A stretch of DNA of 64,000 nt from assembly GCF_014635345.1 (NCBI RefSeq), contig NZ_BMCU01000002.1, forward strand, positions 806,001-870,000. Reading direction: 5' to 3'. Of this stretch, positions 8,647 through 18,199 are shown one piece after another. Under the pieces are notes generated by a model that worked only from the letters and a program-made list of their open reading frames with translations, had not been told where the DNA came from and ran no database searches. Both the position numbers and the translations under genes were made by a program. Origin of the DNA: Rhodococcoides trifolii (GTDB lineage Bacteria; Actinomycetota; Actinomycetes; Mycobacteriales; Mycobacteriaceae). The first letter of the stretch is position 1. Each line of letters begins with the position of its first letter.

Positions 8647-11577
8647 GTGGCAGGCAAGGCCCGCGTGCACGAGTTGGCAAAAGAACTCGGTGTCACAAGT
8701 AAAGATCTACTCGCACGGCTCAAGGAGCAGGGCGAGTTCGTGAAATCGGCGTCGTCGACGGTGGAAGCACCCGTCGCCCGCCGCCTCCGGGAATCGTTCC
8801 CTTCGTCGGCACCTGCCGACGGCACCCCCTCGACCAGCGCCCCCGCTGCCGACAAGCCGAGCAACGGTCGCGCAGCATCGAACGGTGCTTCGTCCAACGG
8901 TGCTTCGTCGAACGGTGCTTCGTCCAACGGTGGGGGCACGGGCCCCAAGCCCGGCGCGCCGCGTCCGGGTCCGAAGCCTGCGGCCGCCGCGCCGGAGCCC
9001 GCCGCGCCCGAGCCGGTAGCGCCCGCTCCCGAGCCCGTCCGCCCAGCAGCAGCCGAAACACCCGCAGCTCCGCAAGCCGCGCCGCAGGAAGCTGCCGCTC
9101 CGGCCGCCGAAGCACCGGCAGCTGCGCAGGCGTCCGCACCCGCGGCGCCGGCACAGTCGAAGCCCGGAGCGCCCGGACCCAAGCCGGGTCCCAAGGCGCC
9201 TCGCGTCGGCAACAACCCGTACTCCTCGGCCCCGGTGGAGCGTCCCGCGCCTCGCCCCGCGCCGGGTCAGGCACCGCGTCCCGCCGCAGGCCGTCCGGCT
9301 CCCGGTCAGGGCGCTCCGCGTCCCGGCGGCGCCGGCGCTCCGACCGGCGGTACAGGTCGTCCGCCCGCAGGTCAGGGCGGTCCCCGTCCCGGCGGCCCGC
9401 GTCCCAACCCCGGCTCCATGCCTCCTCGTCCCAACCCCGGCGCAATGCCGTCGCGTTCCGCGCGACCGGCACCCGCAGCCGGTGGTCGTCCGGGTCGCCC
9501 CGGTGGCGCTCCCGGCGGTCGTCCGGGTGGCGGCGCCGGAGCCGGCGGCGGCTACCGCGGTGGCGGCGGCGGAGCACCCGGTGCTCCCGCAGCCGGAGCA
9601 CCCGCAGGTGGTTTCCGCGGTCGTCCCGGTGGCGGTGGTCGTCCCGGTCAGCGCGGTGCGGCAGCCGGCGCGTTCGGTCGTCCCGGCGGCGCCGTTCGTC
9701 GTGGTCGCAAGTCGAAGCGTGCGAAGCGCGCCGAGTACGAGTCCATGCAGGCGCCCGCCGTCGGCGGCGTTCGGCTCCCACGTGGCAACGGTGAGACCAT
9801 CCGTCTCGCCCGCGGCGCGTCGTTGTCCGACTTCGCGGACAAGATCGACGCGAACCCGGCAGCACTGGTGCAGGCCCTGTTCAACCTGGGCGAGATGGTC
9901 AACGCGACGCAGTCGGTCAACGACGAGACGCTGGAGCTTCTCGGCAGCGAGATGAACTACGTCGTGCAGGTCGTCAGCCCCGAGGACGAGGACCGCGAGC
10001 TGCTCGACTCGTTCGACCTCACCTACGGCGAGGACGAAGGCGGCGAGGACGAGCTCGAGCAGCGTCCGCCGGTCGTCACCGTCATGGGTCACGTCGATCA
10101 CGGCAAGACGCGACTGCTGGACTCCATCCGTAACGCCACCGTGCGTGAAGGCGAGGCCGGTGGCATCACGCAGCACATCGGTGCGTACCAGGTGCTCACC
10201 GAGCTCGAAGGCAACGAGCGTCTCGTCACCTTCATCGACACCCCCGGTCACGAGGCCTTCACGGCCATGCGTGCCCGTGGTGCGAAGGCGACCGACCTCG
10301 CGATCCTGGTCGTCGCGGCCGACGACGGCGTCATGCCGCAGACGGTCGAGGCCATCAACCACGCGCAGGCAGCGGATGTGCCGATCGTGGTCGCGGTCAA
10401 CAAGATCGACAAGGAAGGCGCGAACCCGGACAAGATCCGGCAGCAGCTGACCGAGTACGGTCTGGTCGCCGAGGAGTACGGCGGCGACACGATGTTCGTC
10501 GACATCTCCGCCAAGCAGGGCACCAACATCGATGCCCTCCTCGAAGCGGTGCTGTTGACCGCCGACGCGGCGCTCGACCTGCGTGCCAACCCGGACATGG
10601 ACGCACAGGGTGTCGCCATCGAGGCGCACCTCGACCGCGGTCGTGGTCCGGTGGCCACAGTGCTCATCGCTCGCGGAACCTTGCGTGTCGGTGATTCGAT
10701 CGTCGCCGGTGACGCTTACGGCCGCGTTCGACGGATGGTCGACGAGCACGGAAACGACGTCATCGAAGCACTCCCGTCGCGTCCGGTGCAGGTCATCGGC
10801 TTCACCTCGGTTCCCGGCGCCGGCGACAATCTGCTCGTCGTCGACGAGGACCGCATCGCACGTCAGATCGCGGACCGTCGCAATGCGCGCAAGCGCAACG
10901 CCATGGCGGCGAAGTCGCGCAAGCGAATCAGCCTCGACGATCTCGATGCAGCACTGAAGGAGACCTCGCAGCTCAACTTGATCCTCAAGGGCGACAACTC
11001 CGGAACCGTCGAGGCCTTGGAAGAGGCCCTCGTCGGGATCGCGATCGACGACGAGGTCGAGCTTCGTGTCATCGACCGTGGCGTCGGTGGTGTCACCGAG
11101 ACCAACGTCAACCTGGCGTCGGCGTCCAACGCGATCATCATCGGCTTCAACGTCCGGGCCGAAGGCAAGGCGACGGAGCTGGCGAACCGCGAGGGTGTCG
11201 ACATCCGGTACTACTCGGTGATCTACCAGGCGATCGACGAGATCGAGAAGGCCCTCAAGGGCATGCTCAAGCCGGTCTACGAAGAGGTCACTCTTGGTCA
11301 GGCCGAAATCCGCGCGCTGTTCCGTTCGTCGAAGGTCGGAAACATCGCGGGTTGCCTCGTCACCTCGGGCATCGTGCGTCGCAACGCGAAGGCTCGCCTG
11401 CTGCGTGACAACACGGTGGTCCAAGATCTCGTCACCATCTCCTCGCTACGGCGTGAGAAGGAAGACGCGACCGAGGTACGCGAGGGCTACGAGTGCGGTC
11501 TCACGGTGACCTACTCCGACATCAAGGTCGGGGACGTCATCGAGGCCTACGAGCTTCGCGAGAAGCCCCGCGATTGA
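8647..11577 (+). CDS. infB: Translation initiation factor IF-2
   Basis: GTPase that brings initiator fMet-tRNA to the 30S subunit. The 976-residue product starts [18 protein letters not shown], the IF2_N helix typical of actinobacteria, followed by about 330 residues of Ala/Pro/Gly/Arg-rich low complexity. The G domain then has G1 (MGHVDHGKT), G3 (DTPGHEAF) and G4 (NKID), followed by domains II-IV. The GTG at 8647 has GAGGAG immediately upstream. An earlier GTG at 8635 would add only four residues and lacks this ribosome site. Confidence 0.97.
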   Translation: MAGKARVHELAKELGVTSKDLLARLKEQGEFVKSASSTVEAPVARRLRESFPSSAPADGTPSTSAPAADKPSNGRAASNGASSNGASSNGASSNGGGTGPKPGAPRPGPKPAAAAPEPAAPEPVAPAPEPVRPAAAETPAAPQAAPQEAAAPAAEAPAAAQASAPAAPAQSKPGAPGPKPGPKAPRVGNNPYSSAPVERPAPRPAPGQAPRPAAGRPAPGQGAPRPGGAGAPTGGTGRPPAGQGGPRPGGPRPNPGSMPPRPNPGAMPSRSARPAPAAGGRPGRPGGAPGGRPGGGAGAGGGYRGGGGGAPGAPAAGAPAGGFRGRPGGGGRPGQRGAAAGAFGRPGGAVRRGRKSKRAKRAEYESMQAPAVGGVRLPRGNGETIRLARGASLSDFADKIDANPAALVQALFNLGEMVNATQSVNDETLELLGSEMNYVVQVVSPEDEDRELLDSFDLTYGEDEGGEDELEQRPPVVTVMGHVDHGKTRLLDSIRNATVREGEAGGITQHIGAYQVLTELEGNERLVTFIDTPGHEAFTAMRARGAKATDLAILVVAADDGVMPQTVEAINHAQAADVPIVVAVNKIDKEGANPDKIRQQLTEYGLVAEEYGGDTMFVDISAKQGTNIDALLEAVLLTADAALDLRANPDMDAQGVAIEAHLDRGRGPVATVLIARGTLRVGDSIVAGDAYGRVRRMVDEHGNDVIEALPSRPVQVIGFTSVPGAGDNLLVVDEDRIARQIADRRNARKRNAMAAKSRKRISLDDLDAALKETSQLNLILKGDNSGTVEALEEALVGIAIDDEVELRVIDRGVGGVTETNVNLASASNAIIIGFNVRAEGKATELANREGVDIRYYSVIYQAIDEIEKALKGMLKPVYEEVTLGQAEIRALFRSSKVGNIAGCLVTSGIVRRNAKARLLRDNTVVQDLVTISSLRREKEDATEVREGYECGLTVTYSDIKVGDVIEAYELREKPRD
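8881..8925 (+). repeat. 15-base tandem repeat inside infB
   Basis: Three 15-base units, AACGGTGCTTCGTCC with one C/G variant, encode Asn-Gly-Ala-Ser-Ser three times in the low-complexity linker of IF-2. The nearly identical codons suggest recent slippage, so unit number may vary between strains. Confidence 0.85.
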
Positions 11578-11594
11578 GTCGGATCGAAGTCGGG

Positions 11595-11626
11595 GGTGCG
11601 GGCGCGGTGACCACCGCGCTCGCACC
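11595..11626 (+). terminator. Strong hairpin after infB
   Basis: GGTGCGGGCGCGGT (11595-11608) pairs with ACCGCGCTCGCACC (11613-11626) over 14 positions, including one G-U, around a GACC loop. There is no U-tract, which is common for actinobacterial terminators. It sits 17 bases after the infB stop and before the next gene's ribosome site. Confidence 0.6.
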
Positions 11627-11660
11627 GCCCCCGTTCGCACCACAGGCGTGAGGAGCAGCC

Positions 11661-11951
11661 ATGTATCTCGGTGCCCTCGAGTTGGACGTGTTGCTCGGCG
11701 ACGTACATTCCCTGAAGGAAAAGCGTTCGGTGGTCAAACCTGTCGTGGCGGCCTTGCTCAAGTTCGGCGTGTCCGCGGCGGAAACCGGTGAGCAGGAGCG
11801 TTACCGCCGATCCATGATTGGCGTCGCGATCGCAACGAGCGACGTGGAGCATCTGCATCGTGTTCTCGACTCGTGCGAGCGGCACGTCGCCGAACGACCG
11901 GAGCTCGATTTGCTCGCGGTGAGGCGCCGAGTGTTCGGTCCCGAGGACTGA
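11661..11951 (+). CDS. DUF503 (YlxP-like) family protein
   Basis: A 96-residue protein with the DUF503 opening [28 protein letters not shown] and the typical C-terminal RRRVFG. Homologues lie between infB and rbfA in many Gram-positive bacteria, which implies a link to ribosome assembly or translation; biochemical function is unknown. The ATG has GAGGAG 8 bases upstream. The strong hairpin after infB means it may depend partly on read-through. Confidence 0.85.
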   Translation: MYLGALELDVLLGDVHSLKEKRSVVKPVVAALLKFGVSAAETGEQERYRRSMIGVAIATSDVEHLHRVLDSCERHVAERPELDLLAVRRRVFGPED

Positions 11952-12021
11952 TCCCTGCACCTCCCCGGAAGTACGTGAACAGCGTCGGTTACGGCCGACG
12001 ACGACGAAGAGGAGTTCGACC

Positions 12022-12477
12022 GTGGTTGACCAGGCCAGGGCGCGCAAGCTTGCCAAGCGAATCGGCACCATCGTGGCGACCGCGATCGACCACGAGATCA
12101 AGGATCCGCGGCTGAACTTCGTGACCGTCACCGACACCAAGGTGACGGCCGACCTGCACGACGCCACGGTGTACTACACCGTCCTCGGCGAGACGCTGGA
12201 CGCCGAACCCGATTTCCAGGCCGCTGCGCTCGGGTTGGAGAAGGCAAAGGGCGTCTTGCGATCGAAGGTCGGCGCCGGAACCGGGGTGCGCTACACGCCC
12301 ACCCTCACCTTCGTCGCGGACACCGTGCCGGACACTGCCCGTCACATGGAAGAACTGCTCGCACGGGCACGCGAGATCGACAACAAGGTCGCCGAGACTG
12401 CTGCAACCGCTACTCCCGCCGGTGATCCCGATCCGTACCGGGTTCCTCGTTCCGATACTGCCGACGCCGACGACTGA
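12022..12477 (+). CDS. rbfA: 30S ribosome-binding factor A
   Basis: Late 16S rRNA maturation and cold-adaptation factor that binds the 30S subunit. The 151-residue protein has the KH-like core: [38 protein letters not shown], and the C-terminal [22 protein letters not shown]. The GTG at 12022 follows a GAGGAG ribosome site. It lies in the conserved order infB-DUF503-rbfA-nrnA. Confidence 0.95.
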   Translation: MVDQARARKLAKRIGTIVATAIDHEIKDPRLNFVTVTDTKVTADLHDATVYYTVLGETLDAEPDFQAAALGLEKAKGVLRSKVGAGTGVRYTPTLTFVADTVPDTARHMEELLARAREIDNKVAETAATATPAGDPDPYRVPRSDTADADD

Positions 12478-12487
12478 GCGCGCGCGC

Positions 12488-13459
12488 ATGACCGAGACCA
12501 CCCTGCCGACCGACACGGCTGCGGCCATCGACCTGCTGAACACGGCGAGCACCGTCACGGTGCTGTGTCACGTCCAACCGGACGCGGACACCATCGGCAG
12601 CGGGCTGGCCCTGGCCATGGCTCTGGAGCGGCGGGGGAAGAGTGTGCAGGTGGCATTCTCCGCGCCGGCGGATCTGCCGGAGTCGATGGGCGACCTCCCC
12701 GGACTTCGCTTTCTCGCGGCCCCGCACGAGGTGCGGCAGGAAGTGGACCTGGTCGTGACCGTCGATTGCGGTAGCCGCGGCCGCCTCGGCGCGTTGAGCG
12801 ACCGGCTCGATTTCGCTCCGCACACCCTGGTCATCGATCACCATCGGTCCAACACCGAATACGGCACCGCACATCTGATCGACGCTGCCGCCGAATCGAC
12901 GACCGCCGTCATTGCGACTCTGTTCGACGCGTGGACCGTCGAGATCGACGCCGACATCGCCCATTGTCTGTTCGCCGGTCTCGTCACCGACACCGGGTCG
13001 TTCCGGTGGGTGCGTCCGGGGTCGCATGCGCTGGCCGAGAGGTTGTTGGCCACCGGCATCGACGGCGCCGCCATCGCACGTCGGCTGCTCGACACCCACC
13101 CGTTCGCATGGCTCCCCATGCTCGGTTCCGTGCTGGGATCGGCGCGTCTGGTGCAGGACGCAGCCGGCGGACAGGGCCTCGTGTACGCCGTCATCGAGAC
13201 CGCGGATTCCCGCGGCCTGAGGTCGGAGGAGATCGAGAGCGTCGTCGACATCGTGCGCACCACGGCCGAGGCGGAAGTGGCCGCGGTATTCAAGGAGGTC
13301 GAGAGCGGGTGGTCCGTCTCCCTTCGAGCCAAGAGCACCGTCGACGTCTCCCTCGTCGCGACTGCGCTCGGCGGCGGGGGACATCGCTTCTCCGCCGGCT
13401 ACACCGCAACGGGTGAGATCGGCACCAACATCGCTGCGCTCGTCGCCGCTCTTGGCTGA
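12488..13459 (+). CDS. nrnA: DHH-DHHA1 phosphoesterase (NrnA-like oligoribonuclease/pAp phosphatase)
   Basis: Hydrolyses nanoRNAs, pAp and in mycobacteria also cyclic-dinucleotide products. The 323 residues contain all DHH motifs: HVQPDADTIGS (motif I), VTVDCGS (II), VIDHHRSN (III, the DHH triad), GLVTDTGSF (IV) and the DHHA1 GGGHRFSAG near the C-terminus. The ATG at 12488 is 10 bases after rbfA. It matches Rv2837c in position and architecture. Confidence 0.93.
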   Translation: MTETTLPTDTAAAIDLLNTASTVTVLCHVQPDADTIGSGLALAMALERRGKSVQVAFSAPADLPESMGDLPGLRFLAAPHEVRQEVDLVVTVDCGSRGRLGALSDRLDFAPHTLVIDHHRSNTEYGTAHLIDAAAESTTAVIATLFDAWTVEIDADIAHCLFAGLVTDTGSFRWVRPGSHALAERLLATGIDGAAIARRLLDTHPFAWLPMLGSVLGSARLVQDAAGGQGLVYAVIETADSRGLRSEEIESVVDIVRTTAEAEVAAVFKEVESGWSVSLRAKSTVDVSLVATALGGGGHRFSAGYTATGEIGTNIAALVAALG

Positions 13460-14813
13460 GGCGCTCGGGCCCGCGACGGGGGACGTCTCCGCGCGGCGAC
13501 TCTTCGGACTCGCGTTACCGGCTCTCGGCGTCCTGGTCGCCGAGCCCGTCTACCTGCTCTTCGACGCCGCAGTGGTCGGTCGACTCGGCGCCGGCGCTCT
13601 GGCGGGACTGGCTGTGGGCGGCATCGTTCTCGCGCAGGTGAGCACCGCCCTGACGTTCCTCTCGTACGGCACCACGTCGCGCGCAGCACGACTGCACGGT
13701 GCGGGGCGCGACCGCGACGCCGTCGCCGAGGGCGTGCAGGCCACCTGGTTGGCCGTCGGGATCGGTGTGGTGCTTCTCGTCGCGGTTCAGCTGTTCGCGT
13801 CGCCGATCCTCGGAGTGATCGGGGGTGGGGGAGACATCTCCACCGAGGCGGAGCGGTGGCTGCGCATCGCCGTCGTCGGTGCGCCGCTGATTCTGATCAC
13901 GTTGGCCGGTAACGGGTGGATGCGCGGAGTGCAGGACACCGTTCGACCGCTGCGGTTCGTGGTTGCGGGTGTGGTCGTGTCGACCGCGCTGTGTCCCGTT
14001 CTCGTGTTCGGCTGGTCCGTGGCACCCGACATGGGGCTCGAGGGGTCGGCGGTGGCGAATGTCGTCGGACAGTTCGTCGCGGCAACGTTGTTCGTGTCCG
14101 CCATCCTGAGAGAGCGCGTGCCGCTCGGTGTTCGGCTTCCGGTGATGAGAGCGCAGCTGGTACTCGGACGCGATCTGATTCTGCGAACGGCCGCGTTTCA
14201 GGTGTGCTTCCTTTCGGCTACGACGGTGGCGGCACGTTTCGGTGCGGCCGCGGTGGGTGCCCACCAGCTCGTCCTGCAGTTGTGGAATCTCGTTGCGCTG
14301 ATCCTGGATTCGCTCGCCATTGCGGCGCAGGCGTTGACCGGTGCCGCACTCGGAGCCTCACACGGCGACGTGGTGATGACGCTCGCGCGCCGCGTCACAC
14401 TCTGGTCCACTGCGGCCGCGCTGGGATTAGCGGCGGCGTTCGCGGCGACCTACCCGGTTCTGCCCGGGGTGTTCACCGACGACCTCTCGGTCCAGGACGA
14501 GATGCGAGGGATCTGGTGGTTGTTCGTTGCCATGATTCCCCTCGCCGGTGTGGTGTTCGCACTCGACGGCGTACTGCTCGGTGCGGGTGACGCGGCATTC
14601 CTGCGAACCGCCACACTGGTGGGCGCACTTCTCGGATTCCTCCCGTTCGTCTGGCTGTCGCTGACCCTGGACTGGGGACTGGCCGGAATCTGGGTGGGGT
14701 TGGCGGTGTTCATCATCGTCAGGCTGATCGCGGTGGTCGCGCGAACGGTATCCGGCAAGTGGATCACGGTGGGCGTGGAGAATCGCGACCCCTCGAACAA
14801 GGAAAGGTCGTGA
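13452..14813 (+). CDS. dinF: MATE family efflux protein (DinF-like)
   Basis: A 12-helix multidrug/toxin exporter driven by Na+ or H+. The sequence starts RRLFGLALPALGVLVAEPVYLLFDAAVVGRLG, the MATE first-helix signature, and repeats the fold in a second half (LGRDLILRTAAFQVCFLSATTV). The TTG at 13452 gives a short 8-base overlap with nrnA. A GTG at 13413 would give a 47-base overlap and a 13-residue extension. Neither has a clear ribosome site, so coupling to nrnA is likely. It corresponds to Rv2836c. Substrate unknown. Confidence 0.88.
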   Translation: MAEALGPATGDVSARRLFGLALPALGVLVAEPVYLLFDAAVVGRLGAGALAGLAVGGIVLAQVSTALTFLSYGTTSRAARLHGAGRDRDAVAEGVQATWLAVGIGVVLLVAVQLFASPILGVIGGGGDISTEAERWLRIAVVGAPLILITLAGNGWMRGVQDTVRPLRFVVAGVVVSTALCPVLVFGWSVAPDMGLEGSAVANVVGQFVAATLFVSAILRERVPLGVRLPVMRAQLVLGRDLILRTAAFQVCFLSATTVAARFGAAAVGAHQLVLQLWNLVALILDSLAIAAQALTGAALGASHGDVVMTLARRVTLWSTAAALGLAAAFAATYPVLPGVFTDDLSVQDEMRGIWWLFVAMIPLAGVVFALDGVLLGAGDAAFLRTATLVGALLGFLPFVWLSLTLDWGLAGIWVGLAVFIIVRLIAVVARTVSGKWITVGVENRDPSNKERS

Positions 14814-14815
14814 GT

Positions 14816-15751
14816 GTGCCAGCCAAGCTCTGGGCCGTCAGCGATATCCATATCGGTCACAACGGCAACAAACCGGTCACCGAGGGCCTCGAGCCCGAGA
14901 GCGAAGACGACTGGCTCATCGTGGCCGGCGACGTCTCGGAGAAGACGGACGACATCAAATGGGCGCTGCAGTTGCTCGCCCAGAAGTTCCACACCGTCAT
15001 CTGGGTACCGGGTAACCACGAGCTCTACACGACGGCCAAGGACCCGGTTCAGATGTACGGCGTCGCGCGCTACGACTACCTGGTCTCGATGTGCCGCGAA
15101 CTCGGAGTCGTCACGCCCGAGGATCCGTATCCGGTGTGGACCGGGGAGGGTGGACCGGTCACGCTGGTGCCGCTGACGCTGCTGTACGACTACACGTTCC
15201 TGCCGGCGGGTGCGACGGGCAAGACGGACGGACTGGCGATCGCCCGTGAACGCAACGTGGTCGCGACGGACGAGTTTCTGATCAAGCCGACTCCTTACGC
15301 CACCATGGACGCGTGGTGCGCTGCTCGATTGGAGTACACGCGCCGCCGCCTCGACGAACTCGACCCGTCGATCCCGACCGTGCTGATCAACCACTTCCCG
15401 TTGGTGCGGCAACCCACCGACGTCCTGTTCTATCCGGAGTTCGCATTGTGGTGCGGCACAGTGGAAACCGCGGACTGGCACACCCGGTACAACGCCCTGT
15501 GCGCTGTCTACGGGCACCTGCACATCCCGCGCACCACGTACTACGACGGCGTTCGGTTCGAAGAGGTCTCCGTCGGCTACCCACGAGAGTGGAAGCGGCG
15601 TGGGCTACCGGATCCTGTTCTGCGACAGATACTTCCAGTCCCGGAGTATCCACCGGGAACGTTGAACAAATTCGGCGGTCACTTCACGGTGACGCCGGAG
15701 ATGGAAGCGGAAGTGGAGAAGATGCGCGCGTCCGGTAGGAGATCGAGATGA
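14816..15751 (+). CDS. Metallophosphoesterase (Rv2795c-like)
   Basis: A calcineurin-type two-metal phosphoesterase of 311 residues. Motifs in order are SDIHIGH, VAGDVSE, WVPGNHELY, INHFPL and VYGHLHIP, giving the full set of Asp, His and Asn metal ligands. The GTG at 14816 has a GGAAAGG ribosome site 8 bases upstream; a GTG at 14810 would sit on top of it. In mycobacteria the gene is paired with pptT, as here, and recent work on related proteins points to carrier-protein phosphopantetheine turnover. I infer a similar role without proof. Confidence 0.88.
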   Translation: MPAKLWAVSDIHIGHNGNKPVTEGLEPESEDDWLIVAGDVSEKTDDIKWALQLLAQKFHTVIWVPGNHELYTTAKDPVQMYGVARYDYLVSMCRELGVVTPEDPYPVWTGEGGPVTLVPLTLLYDYTFLPAGATGKTDGLAIARERNVVATDEFLIKPTPYATMDAWCAARLEYTRRRLDELDPSIPTVLINHFPLVRQPTDVLFYPEFALWCGTVETADWHTRYNALCAVYGHLHIPRTTYYDGVRFEEVSVGYPREWKRRGLPDPVLRQILPVPEYPPGTLNKFGGHFTVTPEMEAEVEKMRASGRRSR

Positions 15752-15805
15752 GCGGGAAGACCGGAGGTCGGTCGGCATGAGCGGGAAGACCGGAGGTCGG
15801 TCGGC
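15748..15805 (+). repeat. Two tandem 29-base repeats forming coupled mini-ORFs
   Basis: Identical 29-base units at 15748-15776 and 15777-15805. Each begins ATGAGCGGGAAGACC and contains a GGAGG Shine-Dalgarno. Each unit is an 11-codon ORF (Met-Ser-Gly-Lys-Thr-Gly-Gly-Arg-Ser-Ala-stop) whose TGA overlaps the next ATG. The result is a chain of ATGA overlaps: metallophosphoesterase stop, mini-ORF 1, mini-ORF 2, pptT start. Confidence 0.9.
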
Positions 15806-16477
15806 ATGATCGAGCGCATTCTGCCGGGCGTGGTGGTGGCCGAGGAATTGTTCGAGGATCCGCCGGGCCTGACTCCGCACCCTCGCGAGGAGCACCTCAT
15901 CGCCAAAGCCGTCGAGAAACGACGCCGCGAGTTCGTGTCCGCTCGGTACTGCGCACGCAAGGCGATGACCCGCCTGGGAGTCGACCAGGCGCCGATTCTG
16001 CGTGGCGAGATGGGATCGCCGCAGTGGCCGTCCGGCGTGGTCGGCAGCCTCACCCACACCGACGGGTACCGCGCTGCCGCTCTGGGACATGCTCTGGCGG
16101 TGCGGTCGATCGGGATCGACGCCGAACCGCACGAGGCGCTGCCCGACGGTGTGCTGGACGCGGTCAGCATCGAGCAGGAACGCAGCTGGCTGTCGACCGT
16201 TCAGGATGGCGCCGTCCACTGGGACAAGCTGTTGTTCTGCGCCAAGGAGGCCACCTACAAGGCGTGGTTCCCGCTGACCGGGCGATGGCTGGGGTTCGAG
16301 GACGCGCACATCACGTTCGCGAAGGACGCTCCGACCGGCGCCGAGGTCATCACCGGGACCTTCCACACGGATCTGCTCGTGCCCGGCAACACCACCACCG
16401 GTCCGCCGTTGAGCTCGTTCGACGGTCGGTGGGTAGTGGCGCGCGGTCTCGTGGTGACCGCCATCACCGTGATCTGA
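15806..16477 (+). CDS. pptT: 4'-phosphopantetheinyl transferase PptT
   Basis: Sfp-type transferase that activates carrier proteins of mycolate, polyketide and siderophore synthesis. The 223 residues match PptT throughout: ARYCARKAM, GSLTHTDGYRAAAL, the Mg-binding GIDAEPHE and the catalytic FCAKEATYKAWFPLTGRWLGF. The ATG at 15806 overlaps the stop of the second mini-ORF, whose GGAGG serves as its ribosome site. The gene follows the metallophosphoesterase as in Mycobacterium. It is expected to be essential. Confidence 0.96.
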   Translation: MIERILPGVVVAEELFEDPPGLTPHPREEHLIAKAVEKRRREFVSARYCARKAMTRLGVDQAPILRGEMGSPQWPSGVVGSLTHTDGYRAAALGHALAVRSIGIDAEPHEALPDGVLDAVSIEQERSWLSTVQDGAVHWDKLLFCAKEATYKAWFPLTGRWLGFEDAHITFAKDAPTGAEVITGTFHTDLLVPGNTTTGPPLSSFDGRWVVARGLVVTAITVI

Positions 16478-16514
16478 TGTCTTGGCCTTGCAGCAGATGG
16501 CAGGATAGGCCCTC

Positions 16515-17429
16515 GTGCCTCATGTGAAACCGCCCACCGGACTTGTCGGTGCCGGGCTGCTCATCATCGACAAGAGTCCCGGTATGACGAGCCACGACGT
16601 GGTGTCGGCGTGCCGAAAGTTGTTGAAGACGCGCAAGATCGGGCACGCCGGAACCCTCGATCCGATGGCGACCGGCGTACTGGTGCTGGGGGTGGAACGC
16701 GCCACCAAGATGCTGGGCCTGCTCGCCCTGACGACCAAGGCGTACACGGCGACGATTCGCCTGGGCTCGGCCACCACCACGGACGACGCCGAAGGGGAGA
16801 CGCTTTCCACCTCGGACGCATCCGGGGTGGCGGACACCGACATCAACACGGAAATGCTGCGGTTGACCGGTGACATCAGCCAGATCCCGTCGAGTGTGAG
16901 CGCCATCAAGGTCGACGGAAAACGCGCGCACGCGCTGGTTCGCGACGGTGAGACGGTGGTGCTCGAACCTCGCCGGGTGACGGTGAGCCGCTTCGAGCTG
17001 ACCTCGGTGCGGCGGGGAGGCGGCGTGGTCGATCTCGAGGTGGAGGTCGACTGCACGTCCGGAACCTATGTGCGAGCCCTGGCTCGCGACCTCGGTGACG
17101 CGCTCGGAGTCGGAGGGCACCTGACGGTCCTGCGCCGCACCAGAGTCGGGCCGTTCACGCTCGAGCACGCGCGCACCCTGACCGAACTCGAGACCGCCCC
17201 CGCGGTCAGCCTCGACATCGACGCTGCGGCCAAGACCGCGTACGAGCATCGCGGCGTCAGCGCCGAGGAAGCGGAATCGATCAGTCAGGGTCGGTGGTTG
17301 GACCCGATCGGCATGAAGGGCATCTACGCAGCGATCGATCCGGACGGCAATACCATTGCGCTGCTTCAGGAACGGGGCAAACGGGCGAGCACCGTGATGG
17401 TGGTGCGGCCGGCGACGTTGCGGGACTGA
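16515..17429 (+). CDS. truB: tRNA pseudouridine(55) synthase TruB
   Basis: Isomerises U55 in the T-loop of tRNAs. The 304-residue product has the LIIDKSPGMTSHDVV motif and GHAGTLDPMATGVL, which carries the catalytic Asp. It also has the KAYTATIRLG block and a PUA-like C-terminal domain. The GTG at 16515 is chosen because homology starts soon after. The order pptT-truB-mntR-ribF follows M. tuberculosis. Confidence 0.96.
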   Translation: MPHVKPPTGLVGAGLLIIDKSPGMTSHDVVSACRKLLKTRKIGHAGTLDPMATGVLVLGVERATKMLGLLALTTKAYTATIRLGSATTTDDAEGETLSTSDASGVADTDINTEMLRLTGDISQIPSSVSAIKVDGKRAHALVRDGETVVLEPRRVTVSRFELTSVRRGGGVVDLEVEVDCTSGTYVRALARDLGDALGVGGHLTVLRRTRVGPFTLEHARTLTELETAPAVSLDIDAAAKTAYEHRGVSAEEAESISQGRWLDPIGMKGIYAAIDPDGNTIALLQERGKRASTVMVVRPATLRD

Positions 17430-17438
17430 CCGGTCGAG

Positions 17439-18110
17439 CTACACCGTCATCCAAATGGCCTCGGCAGCGATCTGGCCGAGGTCGATGGGGGTGTCGGCGG
17501 TGTCGATACGCACCGCGACCGTGCCGGCGAAATCGCGCCGCTCGACCATCTCGATCGTCAGATCGAGGCTGATGCCGACCGTGTCGAAGTAGCGGAGCAT
17601 GTCCGGGTCGGCGTCGGAGATGCGGGCTACGCGTCCCTCCTGGCCGACACGAAATTCGCTGAGGGGGATGGCGCGCGGAGCGGGGATGTCGCCGTCGGCA
17701 GTGGGAATCGGGTCGCCGTGGGGGTCACGATCCGGGTGGCCTAGCTTGATGTCGATGCGGTCCATCAACAAATCCGAGACGGCGTGTTCGAGCACTTCGG
17801 CCTCGTCGTGCACCTCGTCCCATCCGTAGCCGAGCTCCTGCACCAAGAACGTCTCGATCAGGCGGTGGCGTCGAACCATGGCGACGGCGGCTCGACGGCC
17901 AGTCTCGGTGAGTGCGATGGCGCCGTAGCGCGCGTGGTCGACCATGCCTTGGTCCGACAGTTTGCGAATGGCCTCCGAAACGGTGGAGGGCGACACGCCG
18001 ATCCGCTCGGACAACATCTTGGTACTGACCGGCTCGTCGGAATACTCGCTCGCGGTCCAGATGACCTTGAGGTAGTCCTGTGCCACGGCGGACAGCAAGA
18101 GGGGGTTCAC
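17439..18110 (-). CDS. mntR: DtxR-family metalloregulator (MntR/SirR-like)
   Basis: Metal-dependent repressor of about 223 residues, close to mycobacterial Rv2788 (MntR/SirR), which represses manganese uptake. The N-terminal winged helix (VSTKMLSERIGVSPSTVSEAIRKL) is followed by the metal/dimer domain (RHRLIETFLVQELGYGWDEVHDEAEVLEHAVSD, with Glu, His and Cys-type ligand positions) and a C-terminal SH3-like FeoA domain. The GTG at 18110 lies 6 bases after TAAGCT (reverse strand), fitting a leaderless mRNA; a GTG at 18116 is also in frame. It is divergent from ribF. Confidence 0.9.
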   Translation of the reverse strand: MNPLLLSAVAQDYLKVIWTASEYSDEPVSTKMLSERIGVSPSTVSEAIRKLSDQGMVDHARYGAIALTETGRRAAVAMVRRHRLIETFLVQELGYGWDEVHDEAEVLEHAVSDLLMDRIDIKLGHPDRDPHGDPIPTADGDIPAPRAIPLSEFRVGQEGRVARISDADPDMLRYFDTVGISLDLTIEMVERRDFAGTVAVRIDTADTPIDLGQIAAEAIWMTV

Positions 18111-18139
18111 GACCACAGCTTAGGCAAACCAGTGCCCGC

Positions 18140-18166
18140 TCACGCGCGCGACACATGTGCGCGTGA
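18140..18166. promoter_or_regulatory. Inverted repeat between mntR and ribF
   Basis: TCACGCGC (18140-18147) and GCGCGTGA (18159-18166) are perfect 8-base inverted arms around 11 bases. They lie in the 90-base divergent region where an operator for either gene would be expected. It does not look like a DtxR-type TTAGG palindrome. The regulator is unknown. Confidence 0.4.
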
Positions 18167-18185
18167 CCGTCGCGCGATGTGGCCG

Positions 18186-18191
18186 TAGTGT
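18186..18191 (+). promoter_or_regulatory. -10 element deciding the ribF start
   Basis: TAGTGT lies 8 bases before the GTG at 18200, with GTGACC 17 bases further upstream as a weak -35 candidate. Transcription would begin about at that GTG, which excludes the in-frame GTGs at 18179 and 18188. Confidence 0.5.
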
Positions 18192-18199
18192 TCTCTCCT

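Noticed and set aside
8707-11424. A 905-codon open frame antisense to infB, with His/Arg/Gly-rich translation
   Set aside because: It is the mirror of IF-2 codons in GC-rich DNA. It has no recognisable domain, and low-complexity runs match the IF-2 linker.
18108-18130. A DtxR/MntR box (TTAGG-type) at the mntR start
   Set aside because: Only a single TTAGGCAAACC-like half is present and it overlaps the -10 element; there is no second arm.
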